A stretch of DNA of 64,000 bases from Microlunatus parietis (GCF_013407955.1 NZ_JACCBU010000001.1:6572001-6636000); one strand, 5' to 3'; shown: positions 41,350 to 52,734, counted from the first letter of the stretch. The notes: generated by a model not told the origin, from the sequence alone. Made by a program: numbers and translations.

Positions 41350-43211
41350 TGAGTGATCGTCATCCCATGACCGGCAACGAGATGTCCGGCAGCGAGCCCG
41401 GCGGCCTGGAACGGCACGCGTACGACGTGGTCGTGATCGGCGCCGGCGGGGCCGGGCTGCGGGCAGCGATCGCCGCCCACGACGCCGGAGCGCGTACGGC
41501 GATCGTCTGCAAATCCCTGCTGGGCAAGGCTCATACGGTGATGGCCGAGGGCGGCATCGCCGCCGCGATGGGCAACCGGTGGCCGGAGGACAACTGGGAG
41601 GTGCACTTCCGCGACACCATGCGTGGCGGGAAGATGCTGAACAACTGGCGGATGGCCCAGTTGCACGCCCAGGAGGCGCCCGAGCGGGTGATGGAACTGG
41701 AGGACTGGGGTGCGCTGTTCGACCGCACCGAGGACGGGCTGATCAGCCAGCGCGACTTCGGCGGTCACCGCTACGCCCGGCTCGCCCACGTCGGCGACCG
41801 GACCGGGCTGGAGATGATCAGGACCCTGCAGCAGCGGGCCGTGCAGCTCGGCATCGACGTGTTCATGGAATGCACGATCACCGACCTGCTCACCGGCGCC
41901 GATCAAGGTTCCAAGAAGATCAGCGGCGCGTTCGGCTACTGGCGGGAGACCGGCCGGTTCGTCGTCTTCGAGGCACCGTCGGTGATCTTGGCGACCGGCG
42001 GGATCGGCAAGGCGTTCAAGGTCACCTCAAACTCCTGGGAGTACACCGGCGACGGGCACGCCCTCGCCCTGCGCGCCGGCGCCGCCTTGATCAACATGGA
42101 GTTCGTCCAGTTCCACCCGACCGGCATGGTGTGGCCGCCGTCGGTGAAGGGGCTGCTGGTCACCGAGTCGGTCCGCGGCGACGGCGGGATCCTCAAGAAC
42201 TCCGAGGGCAAGCGGTTCATGTTCGACTACATCCCGGAGTTCTTCAAGGCCGAGACCGCGGACAACGAGGCCGAGGCCGACCGCTGGTACGAGGACAAGG
42301 CGAACAACCGGCGGCCGCCGGAACTTCTGCCGCGGGACGAGGTGGCTCGGGCGATCAACTCCGAGATCAAGGCGGGCCGGGGATCGCCCCACGGCGGGAT
42401 CTTCCTCGACATCGCGTCCCGCCGCTCGCCCGAGTTCATCCGGCGCCGGCTGCCCTCGATGTATCACCAGTTCAAGGAACTGGCCGACGTCGACATCACC
42501 GCCGAGCCGATGGAGATCGGGCCAACCTGTCACTACGTGATGGGCGGCGTCGAGGTGGATGCCGACACGGAGCTGACCGGTGTCACCGGGCTGTACGCGG
42601 TCGGGGAGTGCTCCGGCGGCATGCACGGCTCGAACCGGCTGGGCGGCAACTCGCTGTCCGACCTGCTGGTGTTCGGGCGGCGGGCCGGTGAGTCGGCGGC
42701 GGCGTACGCGGCGGAGGTCGGCGACAACCGGCCGCCGGTCGACGACGCGGAAGTGAAGGCGGCCCAGTCAGCGGCGCTGGCCCCGTTCGAGACCGAGGGC
42801 GGCGAGAACCCGTACACGATTCATCAAGAGCTGCAGCAGACGATGAACGACCTGGTCGGGATCATCCGGACCGCCGACGAGCTGAGCAAGGCGGCCGAGG
42901 CGGTCGAGGGATTCAAGGAACGGGTACGCAACCTGTCCGTCGAGGGGCACCGGCAGTACAACCCGGGCTGGCACCTGGCGATCGACCTGCGCAACATGCT
43001 GCTGGTGTCGGAGTGCATCGCCAAGGCGGCACTGGAGCGCACCGAGTCGCGCGGCGGGCACACCCGGGACGACTTCCCGATGACCGACGACGGCTGGGGC
43101 ACCAAGAACATCGCGCTCACCCTCAACGAACGCGGCGACGGGGTCGAGCTGACCCAGCAGCCGCTGCCGGTCATGCCGGACGAGCTCAAGACCTTCTTCG
43201 AGAGCAAGTGA
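41349..43211 (+). CDS. sdhA: Succinate dehydrogenase/fumarate reductase flavoprotein, Sdh1 type
   Basis: The 620-residue catalytic subunit with covalent FAD. The dinucleotide fold is VVVIGAGGAGLRAAIAAHDAG; the FAD-linking histidine lies in KAHTVMAEGGIAAAMG; HPTGMVWPPSVKGLL and the SVRGDGGILKNSEGKRFM segment form the dicarboxylate site, with TCHYVMGGVEVD further on. It oxidises succinate to fumarate at the membrane in the TCA cycle. It belongs to the mycobacterial Sdh1-like group and is clearly different from the flavoprotein of the second operon (no close matching outside common motifs). Start ATG 41349 overlaps the anchor stop. Confidence 0.95.
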   Translation: MSDRHPMTGNEMSGSEPGGLERHAYDVVVIGAGGAGLRAAIAAHDAGARTAIVCKSLLGKAHTVMAEGGIAAAMGNRWPEDNWEVHFRDTMRGGKMLNNWRMAQLHAQEAPERVMELEDWGALFDRTEDGLISQRDFGGHRYARLAHVGDRTGLEMIRTLQQRAVQLGIDVFMECTITDLLTGADQGSKKISGAFGYWRETGRFVVFEAPSVILATGGIGKAFKVTSNSWEYTGDGHALALRAGAALINMEFVQFHPTGMVWPPSVKGLLVTESVRGDGGILKNSEGKRFMFDYIPEFFKAETADNEAEADRWYEDKANNRRPPELLPRDEVARAINSEIKAGRGSPHGGIFLDIASRRSPEFIRRRLPSMYHQFKELADVDITAEPMEIGPTCHYVMGGVEVDADTELTGVTGLYAVGECSGGMHGSNRLGGNSLSDLLVFGRRAGESAAAYAAEVGDNRPPVDDAEVKAAQSAALAPFETEGGENPYTIHQELQQTMNDLVGIIRTADELSKAAEAVEGFKERVRNLSVEGHRQYNPGWHLAIDLRNMLLVSECIAKAALERTESRGGHTRDDFPMTDDGWGTKNIALTLNERGDGVELTQQPLPVMPDELKTFFESK

Positions 43212-43218
43212 GTTGATC

Positions 43219-43995
43219 ATGGGATACGACCTGAAGATGCGGATCTGGCGCGGCGACGAGTCGGGCGGCGAACTGACCGACTACACCGTGCAGGTCGAGT
43301 CCGGCGAGGTCGTGCTGGACGCGATCCACCGGCTGCAGGCCACCCAGGCCGGTGATCTTGCGGTCCGGTGGAACTGCAAGGCCGGCAAGTGCGGCTCCTG
43401 CAGTGCGGAGGTCAACGGCCGGCCGCGGTTGATGTGCATGACCCGGCTGTCCGACTTCGACGAGACCGAGACGATCACCGTCACGCCGATGCGGACCTTC
43501 CCGGTGGTGCGCGACCTGGTCACCGACGTGTCCTTCAACTACGAGAAGGCGGCCGAGCTGCCGGCCTTCGCGCCGCCGCCCCGGGACGCCGACGGCAAGC
43601 GGCGGATGATGCAGGTCGACGTCGAGCGCGGCCAGGAGTTCCGCAAGTGCATCGAGTGCTTCCTCTGCCAGAACACCTGCCACGTCGTTCGTGATCATGA
43701 GGACAACAAGCCCGCGTTCGCCGGGCCGCGCTTCTTCCTCCGGTACGCCGAGCTGGACATGCACCCGCTGGACACCCACGATCGCCGCGAGCTGGCCCAG
43801 GGCGCGGCCGGCCTCGGCATGTGCAACATCACCAAGTGCTGCACCGAGGTCTGCCCGGAGAACATCAAGATCACCGACAACGCGATCATCCCGATGAAGG
43901 AACGCGTGATCGACCGCAAGTTCGACCCGCTGGTCTGGCTCGGCAACAAGATCGGCATCCGGACCAAGGACTACCGGGACCGCGAGGACTCCTAG
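43219..43995 (+). CDS. sdhB: Succinate dehydrogenase iron-sulfur subunit, Sdh1 type
   Basis: The 258-residue electron-transfer subunit. The [2Fe-2S] cluster ligands are in NCKAGKCGSCSAEVNGRPRLMC; the [4Fe-4S] and [3Fe-4S] ligands in CIECFLCQNTCH and MCNITKCCTEVCPENI. It passes electrons from the flavoprotein to the membrane anchor and quinone. I chose the ATG at 43219, which sits in the word TTGATCATG; the TTG at 43213 is in frame but unneeded. It is the last gene of the first sdh operon, followed by a convergent lysozyme gene. Confidence 0.95.
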   Translation: MGYDLKMRIWRGDESGGELTDYTVQVESGEVVLDAIHRLQATQAGDLAVRWNCKAGKCGSCSAEVNGRPRLMCMTRLSDFDETETITVTPMRTFPVVRDLVTDVSFNYEKAAELPAFAPPPRDADGKRRMMQVDVERGQEFRKCIECFLCQNTCHVVRDHEDNKPAFAGPRFFLRYAELDMHPLDTHDRRELAQGAAGLGMCNITKCCTEVCPENIKITDNAIIPMKERVIDRKFDPLVWLGNKIGIRTKDYRDREDS

Positions 43996-44015
43996 ATCTC
44001 AGGGAACGTCGGGCT

Positions 44016-44867
44016 TCAGTCGATCGGGCCGCCGGTCGCGTACTCCTGCAGCTGGGCGTAGTCGCCGGCGTACCGGTTCTGATCAAGCGGCGTGTCCGTG
44101 TACTGCCAGAACGTCCAGCCGCCGCTCCAGCCGGCCGGGATCTTCTCCGGCGGGGTGGACCGCCAGGCGGCGAGCCAGAGCGGGTTGGTCTCGCCGAACG
44201 CGGCACTGTTGCCGGTGCACTTCTCCCACCAGTAGTAGCCGGTGTAGATCACGGCCTGGCGTCCGGTCCGCTCGAAGTAGCGGGTGGTGAAGGCGCGGAT
44301 CCAGGTGATCATCTCGTCCTGAGTCAGGCCCCAGCACTCGTCGAAGTCGAAGTACGGCCCCTCGATGTCGAGCACACCGGGCAGGGTCTGCCCGTCGGCC
44401 GACCAGGAGCCGCCATGATCGACGAAGAAGTCGGCCTGCACGTCGCCGGGCTTCCCGTCCGGCCGGGCGAAGTGGTACGCGCCGCGGATGAAGCCGGCGT
44501 AATAGGAGTCCGTGTACTGCGCACTGAACTTCGAGCTCCGGAAGGTCGAGCCCTCGGTCGCCTTGACGTAGGCGAACCGCTTCCCGTCCTGCCAGTGCTT
44601 GGCCCAGTCGACGCTCTTGTTGTGACCGGAGACATCGATGCCGAGCACGGCCGGAGGCTCTTCCGGGGCGGGGGCGGCCTGGGAGCGATCGCGCCGTTCG
44701 CGAGGTCCGGCCGAGCGGTCGTCGCCGCCGCCCATCCGTCCTCCTTCGCCGATCACGATCTGGTCGTCGCTGGTGGGAGTCTCCGCGTACGCCAGCGCAG
44801 GGCTGAGCGCCAGGGCCAGCAGCGCGACGGCTGTGGCGACGAGGGGACGGCGTCTGGAGAGGTACAT
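44016..44867 (-). CDS. Secreted GH25 lysozyme-like muramidase
   Basis: A 283-residue exported hydrolase. After a signal peptide (LVATAVALLALALSPALAYA) and a charged linker comes a glycoside hydrolase family 25 domain: GIDVSGHNKSVDW (first catalytic Asp), AYVKATEGSTFRSSKFSAQY, GAYHFARPDGKPGDVQADFF, the acidic pair in LPGVLDIEGPYF, YTGYYWW, and the closing WTFWQYTDTPLD. It would cut peptidoglycan. The ATG at 44867 begins MYLSRRR, a normal leader. It lies between the two succinate dehydrogenase operons on the opposite strand, apparently unrelated to them. Confidence 0.92.
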   Translation of the reverse strand: MYLSRRRPLVATAVALLALALSPALAYAETPTSDDQIVIGEGGRMGGGDDRSAGPRERRDRSQAAPAPEEPPAVLGIDVSGHNKSVDWAKHWQDGKRFAYVKATEGSTFRSSKFSAQYTDSYYAGFIRGAYHFARPDGKPGDVQADFFVDHGGSWSADGQTLPGVLDIEGPYFDFDECWGLTQDEMITWIRAFTTRYFERTGRQAVIYTGYYWWEKCTGNSAAFGETNPLWLAAWRSTPPEKIPAGWSGGWTFWQYTDTPLDQNRYAGDYAQLQEYATGGPID

Positions 44868-45059
44868 CTGCGGGATCCATCTGTCGTACCGGTGATCTCC
44901 GCCACTCGCCCCGACGTGCTGCCAGGAACGACACCCCGAACGCAACGGTTCGCGCTAACGGTAGCGGCAATCGGTGGGTTTCCGACAGCCCTGAGAGATC
45001 CGCCACAAAGGGCGTTCTGGATTTAAGACCAGCGAGCCTCAGGTTCTAGTGTTACCCAC

Positions 45060-45773
45060 GTGGCAGGCACAATCGTGACGCCGGCGCGGCGTGCGGCGAG
45101 GTCGACGGTCGGGTTGAAGGCGCTGATGGCGATCAGCGGACTGATCATGTACGGCTATTTGATCTTGCACATGGGCGGCAACCTGTGGGTGTTCGGCGGG
45201 CAGCAGGCCTTCGACACCTACGCGCACCACCTGCGGACGATCGGCGAGCCGATGGTGCCGCACTCGACGGTGCTCTGGATCGTCCGGATCGTCCTGCTGG
45301 CCTGCGTGGTCGCCCACATCTGGTCGGCCGTGGTGCTGGCCCGGCGGTCGCATCACGCGCGCGGCGGCATCGGCAAGCGGTACGCGTCGAACCAGCACCG
45401 CCGCGGCATGCAGCGCAGCTACGCCTCCTTCACCCTGCGCTGGGGCGGCGCGATCATCGCGTTGTTCGTGATCTACCACCTGCTGCACCTGACCCTGAAC
45501 GTGATCGCGCCGGGCGGCGCCAGCGACAGCCCGTACCTGCGGTATGTGGCGGGCTTCAAGATCTGGTGGGTGCTGCTGTCGTACGTGATCGCCCTGATCG
45601 CGGTCGGCTTCCATCTGCGGCACGGCCTGTGGAGCGGCCTGACCACGCTCGGCGCCAACTTCAGCGCGGGCACCCGCCGAGTGCTCAACCAACTGGCGAC
45701 CGCGGTCGCGTTGGTGATCATCGTCGGCTTCCTGACCCCGCCCGTGCTGATCTTCCTAGGAGTGGTGGGCTGA
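45060..45773 (+). CDS. sdhC: Succinate dehydrogenase cytochrome b subunit, B type
   Basis: A 237-residue di-haem-type membrane anchor with five helices, as in Corynebacterium SdhC and Wolinella FrdC. Histidines in suitable helix positions are LILHMGGNLWVF, CVVAHIWSAVVLARR, VIYHLLHLTLNV and VGFHLRHGLWSGL. The start is GTG 45060, with little leader visible. It is followed by 1 bp and then the flavoprotein gene, so the trio sdhC-sdhA-sdhB forms the second complex II operon in this window. Confidence 0.93.
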   Translation: MAGTIVTPARRAARSTVGLKALMAISGLIMYGYLILHMGGNLWVFGGQQAFDTYAHHLRTIGEPMVPHSTVLWIVRIVLLACVVAHIWSAVVLARRSHHARGGIGKRYASNQHRRGMQRSYASFTLRWGGAIIALFVIYHLLHLTLNVIAPGGASDSPYLRYVAGFKIWWVLLSYVIALIAVGFHLRHGLWSGLTTLGANFSAGTRRVLNQLATAVALVIIVGFLTPPVLIFLGVVG

Positions 45774-45774
45774 G

Positions 45775-47745
<1,971 letters not shown>

Positions 47746-47764
47746 TCAGAATGGAGCGCGGCAA

Positions 47765-48523
47765 GTGAAGATCACGGTACGGGTCTGGCGGCAGTCCGGC
47801 CCGGACGCCAAGGGCGAACTGGTGTCCTACCCGGTCGACGACGTCTCGGAGCACATGTCCTTCCTGGAGATGCTCGACGTCCTGAACGAGCGGCTCACGC
47901 TGGCCGGCGAGGACCCGATCGCGTTCGACTCCGACTGCCGGGAAGGGATCTGCGGCATGTGCGGCGTCGTGATCAACGGCGTCCCGCACGGCCGCGGTGA
48001 TTCGTCCGTGCCGACCACGACCTGTCAGCTGCACCTGCGGTCCTTCTCCGACGGCGACGTGATCGACATCGAGCCGTGGCGGGCCGACTCGTTCCCGGTG
48101 ATCAAGGACCTGGTGGTCGACCGCGGCGCGTTCGACCGGATCATCGCCGCCGGCGGCTACATCGCCGCCAACACCGGCTCGGCACCGGACGCGCATGCCG
48201 TGCCGGTGCCGAAGTCGGACGCCGACGACGCCTTCGACGCCGCCACCTGCATCGGCTGCGGCGCCTGCGTCGCCGCCTGCCCGAACGGCTCCGCGATGCT
48301 CTTCACCGCGGCCAAGGTTACCCACCTCGGCCTGCTCCCGCAGGGCCAGCCGGAGCGCAAGTCCCGGGTGCTCGCGATGGTGGAGCAGCACGACGCCGAG
48401 GGCTTCGGCAACTGCACCAACATCGGCGAGTGCACCGCGGTCTGCCCGAAGGGGATCCCGCTCGAGACCATCTCCCGGCTCAACCGGGACCTGCTCGGCG
48501 CCATGCTCCGCCCCGGCAACTAG
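47765..48523 (+). CDS. sdhB: Succinate dehydrogenase iron-sulfur subunit, B type
   Basis: A 252-residue subunit with the [2Fe-2S] ligands in DCREGICGMCGVVINGVPHG and the second pair of clusters in CIGCGACVAACPNGS and CTNIGECTAVCPKGIP. The GTG at 47765 has GGAGCG upstream. It completes the second sdh operon and faces, across a strong hairpin, the sensor gene of the ECF sigma locus. Because the three-cysteine and linker spacing differs from 43219-43995, the two iron-sulfur subunits should not be interchangeable. Confidence 0.95.
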   Translation: MKITVRVWRQSGPDAKGELVSYPVDDVSEHMSFLEMLDVLNERLTLAGEDPIAFDSDCREGICGMCGVVINGVPHGRGDSSVPTTTCQLHLRSFSDGDVIDIEPWRADSFPVIKDLVVDRGAFDRIIAAGGYIAANTGSAPDAHAVPVPKSDADDAFDAATCIGCGACVAACPNGSAMLFTAAKVTHLGLLPQGQPERKSRVLAMVEQHDAEGFGNCTNIGECTAVCPKGIPLETISRLNRDLLGAMLRPGN

Positions 48524-48558
48524 GGACGCGCGACACTTGCCCCTCCCCACGAGACCGT

Positions 48559-48581
48559 CCGGTCGGCGTGCCGCCGACCGG
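48559..48581. terminator. Hairpin between convergent sdhB and sensor gene
   Basis: CCGGTCGGCG (48559-48568) and CGCCGACCGG (48572-48581) are perfect 10-bp arms with a TGC loop, 36 bp after the sdhB stop and 3 bp before the stop of the minus-strand gene. It probably terminates both transcripts. Confidence 0.6.
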
Positions 48582-48583
48582 GG

Positions 48584-50122
48584 TCAGTTCGCGAGGCGCT
48601 TGGCTGCGGCCGGCAGGATGTCGGCCTGCGGGTGCGGGCCGGCGATGTTCTCCTCCGGATCGGCGTCCCAGTTGGAGTCCATCCCGAAGCCGACGGTGAC
48701 GGTGATCGCGAGGCGGTCGCCGACTCGGACCAGGCCGACGGACTCCCAGAAGGCGCCCTCTCCGTCACCCCAGTCGGGCCGCTGGTAGACGAATTCCGTG
48801 AAGCGAGCGGACGGCACCTTGCCGCGCACCGGGTACCACTGGTCGAACCCCCGCACCGGACCACCGCCGGGTGCCCGGAAGCCGTCCGAGTCCAGCGCGT
48901 CGGCGCAGTTCTCGATCCAGCCGCTGACGGTGTCGTACGCCTGCTTGGCCTGCTCCTCGTTCTGGAACTGCAGCGCGCTGGCGTACATCGTCGGCTGGCC
49001 GTACAGGGGATCCGAGCTGTCGGCGCTGGCCTCCGGATCGGTGATCTTGTAGTTGAAGCTGCGGGTCTGGAGGTCGACCGCGCCGAGGTTCTCCAGGCTC
49101 TGCAGGCAGGCCGACGGACGGGTCGACGGCCGCGCGCTCCGCTTGTACTCCTGGGCTTCCAGTCCCTCGTGCTGCGGCAGGTCACCGGCCCGGAGCAGAT
49201 TGTCGTCGGACAACGAGCGGGTCGGCGTCGGGGCGGGTGTGTCCCGTACCGGCTCGCCGGCCAGCCGGGACGCCGCCTTCGGCAACGACCTGATCATCGG
49301 ATCCAGCGGCAGCCCGGTGCTTTCGGCCTGGTCCTGGTTCTGGGCCCAGTTGTGGTCCTCACCGCCCGCGCGCAGCGTCATCACGACCAGCTCGACCCGC
49401 GCACCGGTGAGGATCACGCCGTACTCCGAACTCATGGTCTGCGACCCGGACGCATCCTCGAGTTGATCGGCCTGCAGGACGCGGTACTGCGCCTCACCCT
49501 GGCCGATCGGGACCTTCACCCAGTCGTAGACCTTGACCCTCTCGTGGCCGGCTTCGGTCAGGGTCTGCTCGCACGCGTCGCCCCACTCGACGAGCTTCGC
49601 GTACGCCCGCCGGGCCGCCGCGGCGTCGCGGAACTCGAGCGCCGTCGCCGATGCGGTGTCCTCGCCCATCAGATAGGTCCGGTGCCGCAGGTGCTCAGCG
49701 TCGAACGCCTCGAGCTGGTCCTGCAGGCACTCGCTGACCACGCCGTAACCCTGCTCACCGGACCGCGTCTGGTTCCGGGTCTCGCCGATCTTCCAGTCGC
49801 CCGGTCGCTGCCACTCCAGGTCGGTCTCGGTCGGCAGCAGGCGGTCCGAGAACGGGACCGGCGGTGCCGCGGTGACCGGTGGCGGCGTGGTGCCGCCGCC
49901 GGACGGGTCCAGCGGCACCAGGTTGGCCTGGTTCAGGATGCCGCCGCCGACGACTCCGGCCAGGATCGCCACCGCCAGCGTGCCGGCCGCAGCGGCGATC
50001 CGCCGGCGCCGGCCGCGCTGCTCGCCGCGGGCTCGGATCTCCTCGGGTGGGCTGGGCCGGGCTGCGCGCTCGCCCACCTGGGCCAGGTCGCGCAGGTCGT
50101 CCAGCGGGTCACGGCCGGTCAT
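48584..50122 (-). CDS. Membrane sensor, probable ECF anti-sigma partner with duplicated PknH-like domain
   Basis: A 512-residue protein: ~38 charged cytoplasmic residues, one membrane helix (RRIAAAAGTLAVAILAGVVGGGIL), then two extracytoplasmic copies of one domain. Copy 1 runs from SECLQDQLEAFDAEHLRHRT to ALEFRDAAAARRAYAKLVEW and DACEQTL; copy 2 from ACLQSLENLGAVDLQTRSF to ALQFQNEEQAKQAYDTVSGW and NCADAL. Each has CLQ and a later Cys, resembling the disulphide-bonded PknH sensor domain. The gene overlaps the sigma factor gene by 14 bp, as anti-sigma factors do, but the cytoplasmic part is very short and lacks an obvious zinc-binding HxxxCxxC. Confidence 0.7.
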   Translation of the reverse strand: MTGRDPLDDLRDLAQVGERAARPSPPEEIRARGEQRGRRRRIAAAAGTLAVAILAGVVGGGILNQANLVPLDPSGGGTTPPPVTAAPPVPFSDRLLPTETDLEWQRPGDWKIGETRNQTRSGEQGYGVVSECLQDQLEAFDAEHLRHRTYLMGEDTASATALEFRDAAAARRAYAKLVEWGDACEQTLTEAGHERVKVYDWVKVPIGQGEAQYRVLQADQLEDASGSQTMSSEYGVILTGARVELVVMTLRAGGEDHNWAQNQDQAESTGLPLDPMIRSLPKAASRLAGEPVRDTPAPTPTRSLSDDNLLRAGDLPQHEGLEAQEYKRSARPSTRPSACLQSLENLGAVDLQTRSFNYKITDPEASADSSDPLYGQPTMYASALQFQNEEQAKQAYDTVSGWIENCADALDSDGFRAPGGGPVRGFDQWYPVRGKVPSARFTEFVYQRPDWGDGEGAFWESVGLVRVGDRLAITVTVGFGMDSNWDADPEENIAGPHPQADILPAAAKRLAN

Positions 50123-50630
50123 GTCGCACCTCGCTTGCGGGTTCGTCGGGCTGCGGTTCGTCCTGGAGGAGGGAGGCGAGGGCGGTGCGCCCTCGGGACA
50201 GCCGGGCCTTGATGGTCCCGACCGGTGAGCCGACCTCCTGCGCGATCTCGGCCACCGACAGATCGCACAGGTGATGCAGCACGATCGCGCGCCGCTGGTC
50301 GGCCGGCAGCTGGGCCAGCGCCTGGGCCAGCGCGACCCGGGTGACGTCCGGCTCCGGCGGCGACTGTTCCGGCTGCTTGGCCCGGTCCGGCGGCAGCAGC
50401 GCCCGGCGCGCCCTCCGCCAGCGGCTCACCGCCAGCCGGTACGCGACCGTACGGACCCAAGCTTCCGGCGACTGCTCGGTGTCCAGGATCCGGCGCTTGT
50501 CCCAGGCTCGGACGAAGGCCTCCTGCACGCAGTCCTGCGCCTCGGCGAGGTTGCCGCACATGGCGTAGATCTGACCGACGAGTCGGCTGAACGACGCGTT
50601 GTAGAACGCGTCGAAGGAATCCGAATCCAT
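50109..50630 (-). CDS. ECF sigma factor, SigE-like group
   Basis: A 173-residue RNA polymerase sigma factor. Region 2 runs from FDAFYNASFSRLVGQIYAM through AEAQDCVQEAFVRAWDKRRIL to SPEAWVRTVAYRLAVSRWRR, with the DCVQEAF and WVRTVA motifs contacting -10 DNA. Region 4 has LAQLPADQRRAIVLHHLCDLSVAEIAQEVGSPVGTIKARLSRGR, the helix-turn-helix for -35 recognition. The ATG at 50630 is preceded by GGGGAAG. It directs a regulon together with the overlapping downstream membrane protein, presumably its regulator. Confidence 0.93.
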   Translation of the reverse strand: MDSDSFDAFYNASFSRLVGQIYAMCGNLAEAQDCVQEAFVRAWDKRRILDTEQSPEAWVRTVAYRLAVSRWRRARRALLPPDRAKQPEQSPPEPDVTRVALAQALAQLPADQRRAIVLHHLCDLSVAEIAQEVGSPVGTIKARLSRGRTALASLLQDEPQPDEPASEVRHDRP

Positions 50631-50786
50631 CAACTTCCCCGTAGTCGGGCGAGCACCACGGCTCGACCCGATCGCCGAACCTTCCTGGTGCATCATGCCC
50701 GGAAGGACGGTCGAGGTCACGGTTGTGCCGCTCACGGCGCGCCCCGGTCCATCGGATTCCCTCTCGCTGGGGATCTGTTCGCAGGG

Positions 50787-50815
50787 GTTACGCCCGGTGT
50801 CGCGGCGGGGTTGCA
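50787..50815 (-). promoter_or_regulatory. Candidate ECF-type autoregulatory promoter
   Basis: On the minus strand TGCAACC (50815-50809) is followed, 16 bases after the AACC core, by CGTAAC (50792-50787). An AAC-type -35 with a CGT -10 is the usual ECF promoter form. It would give a leader of about 150 nt to the sigma factor start. The 331-bp gap 50631-50961 contains no gene. Confidence 0.4.
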
Positions 50816-50961
50816 TACCCATTGCACATTTTCTGCGCAGGATCACATCGGCCAGCGTCGACCTCGCCGAATGGACCCAAAGGGCACGAGATCGTGTCCA
50901 CAAGGTGCCCCTTGTGTCCAGTCAGCGATGCCGGAATCCATGTGACTTGCGCTGGGGCGGG

Positions 50962-52734
50962 TCAGCGGTAGGCGCGGGCCTGCAGCTCGAACAGCCGGGC
51001 GTAGTGCCCGCCGGCGGCGAGCAGGTCGGCGTGACTGCCGAACTCGGTGATCCGCCCGTCGGAGACGACCACGATGAGGTCGGCCATCCGTACCGTGGAG
51101 AACCGGTGCGAGACCAGGATGGTCACCGCGCCGGTGCGCCGGGCCAGGTCCCGGGCGGCCTGTCCGTAGCGGTCGTAGATCGCAGCCTCGGCCTCCGGGT
51201 CGAGTGCGGCGGTCGGCTCGTCGAGCAGCATCAGCAGCGGCTCGGGTCGCATGAAGGCCCGGGCCAGCGCCAGCCGTTGCCACTGACCGCCGGACAACCC
51301 GACGCCGTCGGTGAACCGACGGCCGAGCATCGTCTCCAGCCCGTCCGGCAGTGACTCGACCACCGGGCCGGCCTCGCCGGACCGGACCGCGTCGTCGAGG
51401 ATGACGCGGTCGTCGCGGCGCTTCAGGTCGCCGACGCCGACCGAGTCCGACGCCAGGAACTCGAAGGTGGCGAAGTCCTGGAAGCCGGCCGAGATCCGGT
51501 CCCGCCAGGCCGCCGGGTCGAGCTCGGTCAGCGGCGTGCCGTCGATGGTGACCCGGCCCTCGGACGGGTCGTACAGCCGGGCCAGCAGCTTCACCAGGGT
51601 CGACTTCCCGGCGCCGTTGTCGCCGACGAACGCGACGGTACGGCCGGCCGGCAGAGTCAGGTCGACCCGGTCCAGCACGGTCCGGGTCGTGCCGGGATAG
51701 CTGAACGACACGTCCTCGAACCGGATCCCGCGGGTCAGCCGCTCCGGCGGAGCGCCGAGGCTGCCGGACCAGGCGTGCTCGGTGGCGTAGTCGCGCAGCC
51801 ACTGGTACCGGCCGAACGTCTGGGCCGCGCCGATCACGATCGCCAGGTTGGCCGCCATCCCCTGAGCCGTGGTCGCGATCTGCGGGCCGATCAACACGAC
51901 CAGGATCACGTCGCCGGCGGTGGCCTGGCCGGCCTGCGCCCAGCCGAGCACGCCGACGATCGCGACGGCGTACCCGGCGCCGAAGACCACCCAGGCGAGG
52001 CCTTCCAGCACGCCGTACCGCCGGGTCATCCCGACCCACGGGATCCGCCGGGCGTCCATCGCGCCGCGGACCACCTCGACCAGCGGCGCGACCAGCCCGA
52101 AGCAGCGCACCTCCACGCCGTGCTTGGGCTCGGCGAGCAGATCGGTCACGCCGTTGGCCAGCCGGCGGAAGCGCTCGTTCTCGCGCCACAGGCTGTTCCG
52201 GCGGTGCAGCAGCAGCGCCGAGACGGCCGCCGGCAACATGGCCAGCAGCAATAGCAGGTTGAGCAGCGGGTCGACCGAGCTGAGCATGACGATCACCGTG
52301 GTGACACCGCTGACCACGCCGATCGTCATCAGCATCCGCCAGATCCCGCCCAACTGGTGCGCGTCCCGCTCGATCAGCGAGACCCGGTCGGCCAGCTCGG
52401 GGTTCTCGTGGTGGGCCAAGGACGGGATCCCCGCGGTCAGCCGGAGCAGGTCGTCGTAGACGTAGCGGACCACCTGGTCGTCCAGCGTGTCGCCGAGCGG
52501 CCCGGCGATCTGGTTCGCCGCCGTGGAGACCAGCAGCGTGATCACCGTGACCGCGACGCCGGACATCAGCGTGTCTGCGCCGGTGGCGCCGTCGATGATC
52601 AGCTTCACGCCGTACACCGAGATCGGGCCGAGCGCGGCGCCGAGCACCGTGGTGACGCACATCAGCAGGGTCAGCCGGGGGTTGGCCCGGAACGCCGTCC
52701 CGATCCAGAGCGCGAGGATCCGCAGCATCGTCAT
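50962..52734 (-). CDS. ABC exporter half-transporter (membrane + ATPase), subunit 2
   Basis: A 590-residue fused exporter. About six helices in the first 300 residues (FRANPRLTLLMCVTTVLGAALGP is helix 1) precede a nucleotide-binding domain with Walker A VGDNGAGKSTL, signature LSGGQWQRLALARA, Walker B LLMLLDEPTAALD and H-loop ILVSHRFS. The N in GDNGAGKS and the aberrant signature-adjacent residues are conserved in this actinobacterial exporter subfamily. It is coupled to the preceding half-transporter by an ATGA overlap and should pair with it as a heterodimer. The exported substrate (peptide, lipid or drug) is unknown. Confidence 0.9.
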   Translation of the reverse strand: MTMLRILALWIGTAFRANPRLTLLMCVTTVLGAALGPISVYGVKLIIDGATGADTLMSGVAVTVITLLVSTAANQIAGPLGDTLDDQVVRYVYDDLLRLTAGIPSLAHHENPELADRVSLIERDAHQLGGIWRMLMTIGVVSGVTTVIVMLSSVDPLLNLLLLLAMLPAAVSALLLHRRNSLWRENERFRRLANGVTDLLAEPKHGVEVRCFGLVAPLVEVVRGAMDARRIPWVGMTRRYGVLEGLAWVVFGAGYAVAIVGVLGWAQAGQATAGDVILVVLIGPQIATTAQGMAANLAIVIGAAQTFGRYQWLRDYATEHAWSGSLGAPPERLTRGIRFEDVSFSYPGTTRTVLDRVDLTLPAGRTVAFVGDNGAGKSTLVKLLARLYDPSEGRVTIDGTPLTELDPAAWRDRISAGFQDFATFEFLASDSVGVGDLKRRDDRVILDDAVRSGEAGPVVESLPDGLETMLGRRFTDGVGLSGGQWQRLALARAFMRPEPLLMLLDEPTAALDPEAEAAIYDRYGQAARDLARRTGAVTILVSHRFSTVRMADLIVVVSDGRITEFGSHADLLAAGGHYARLFELQARAYR

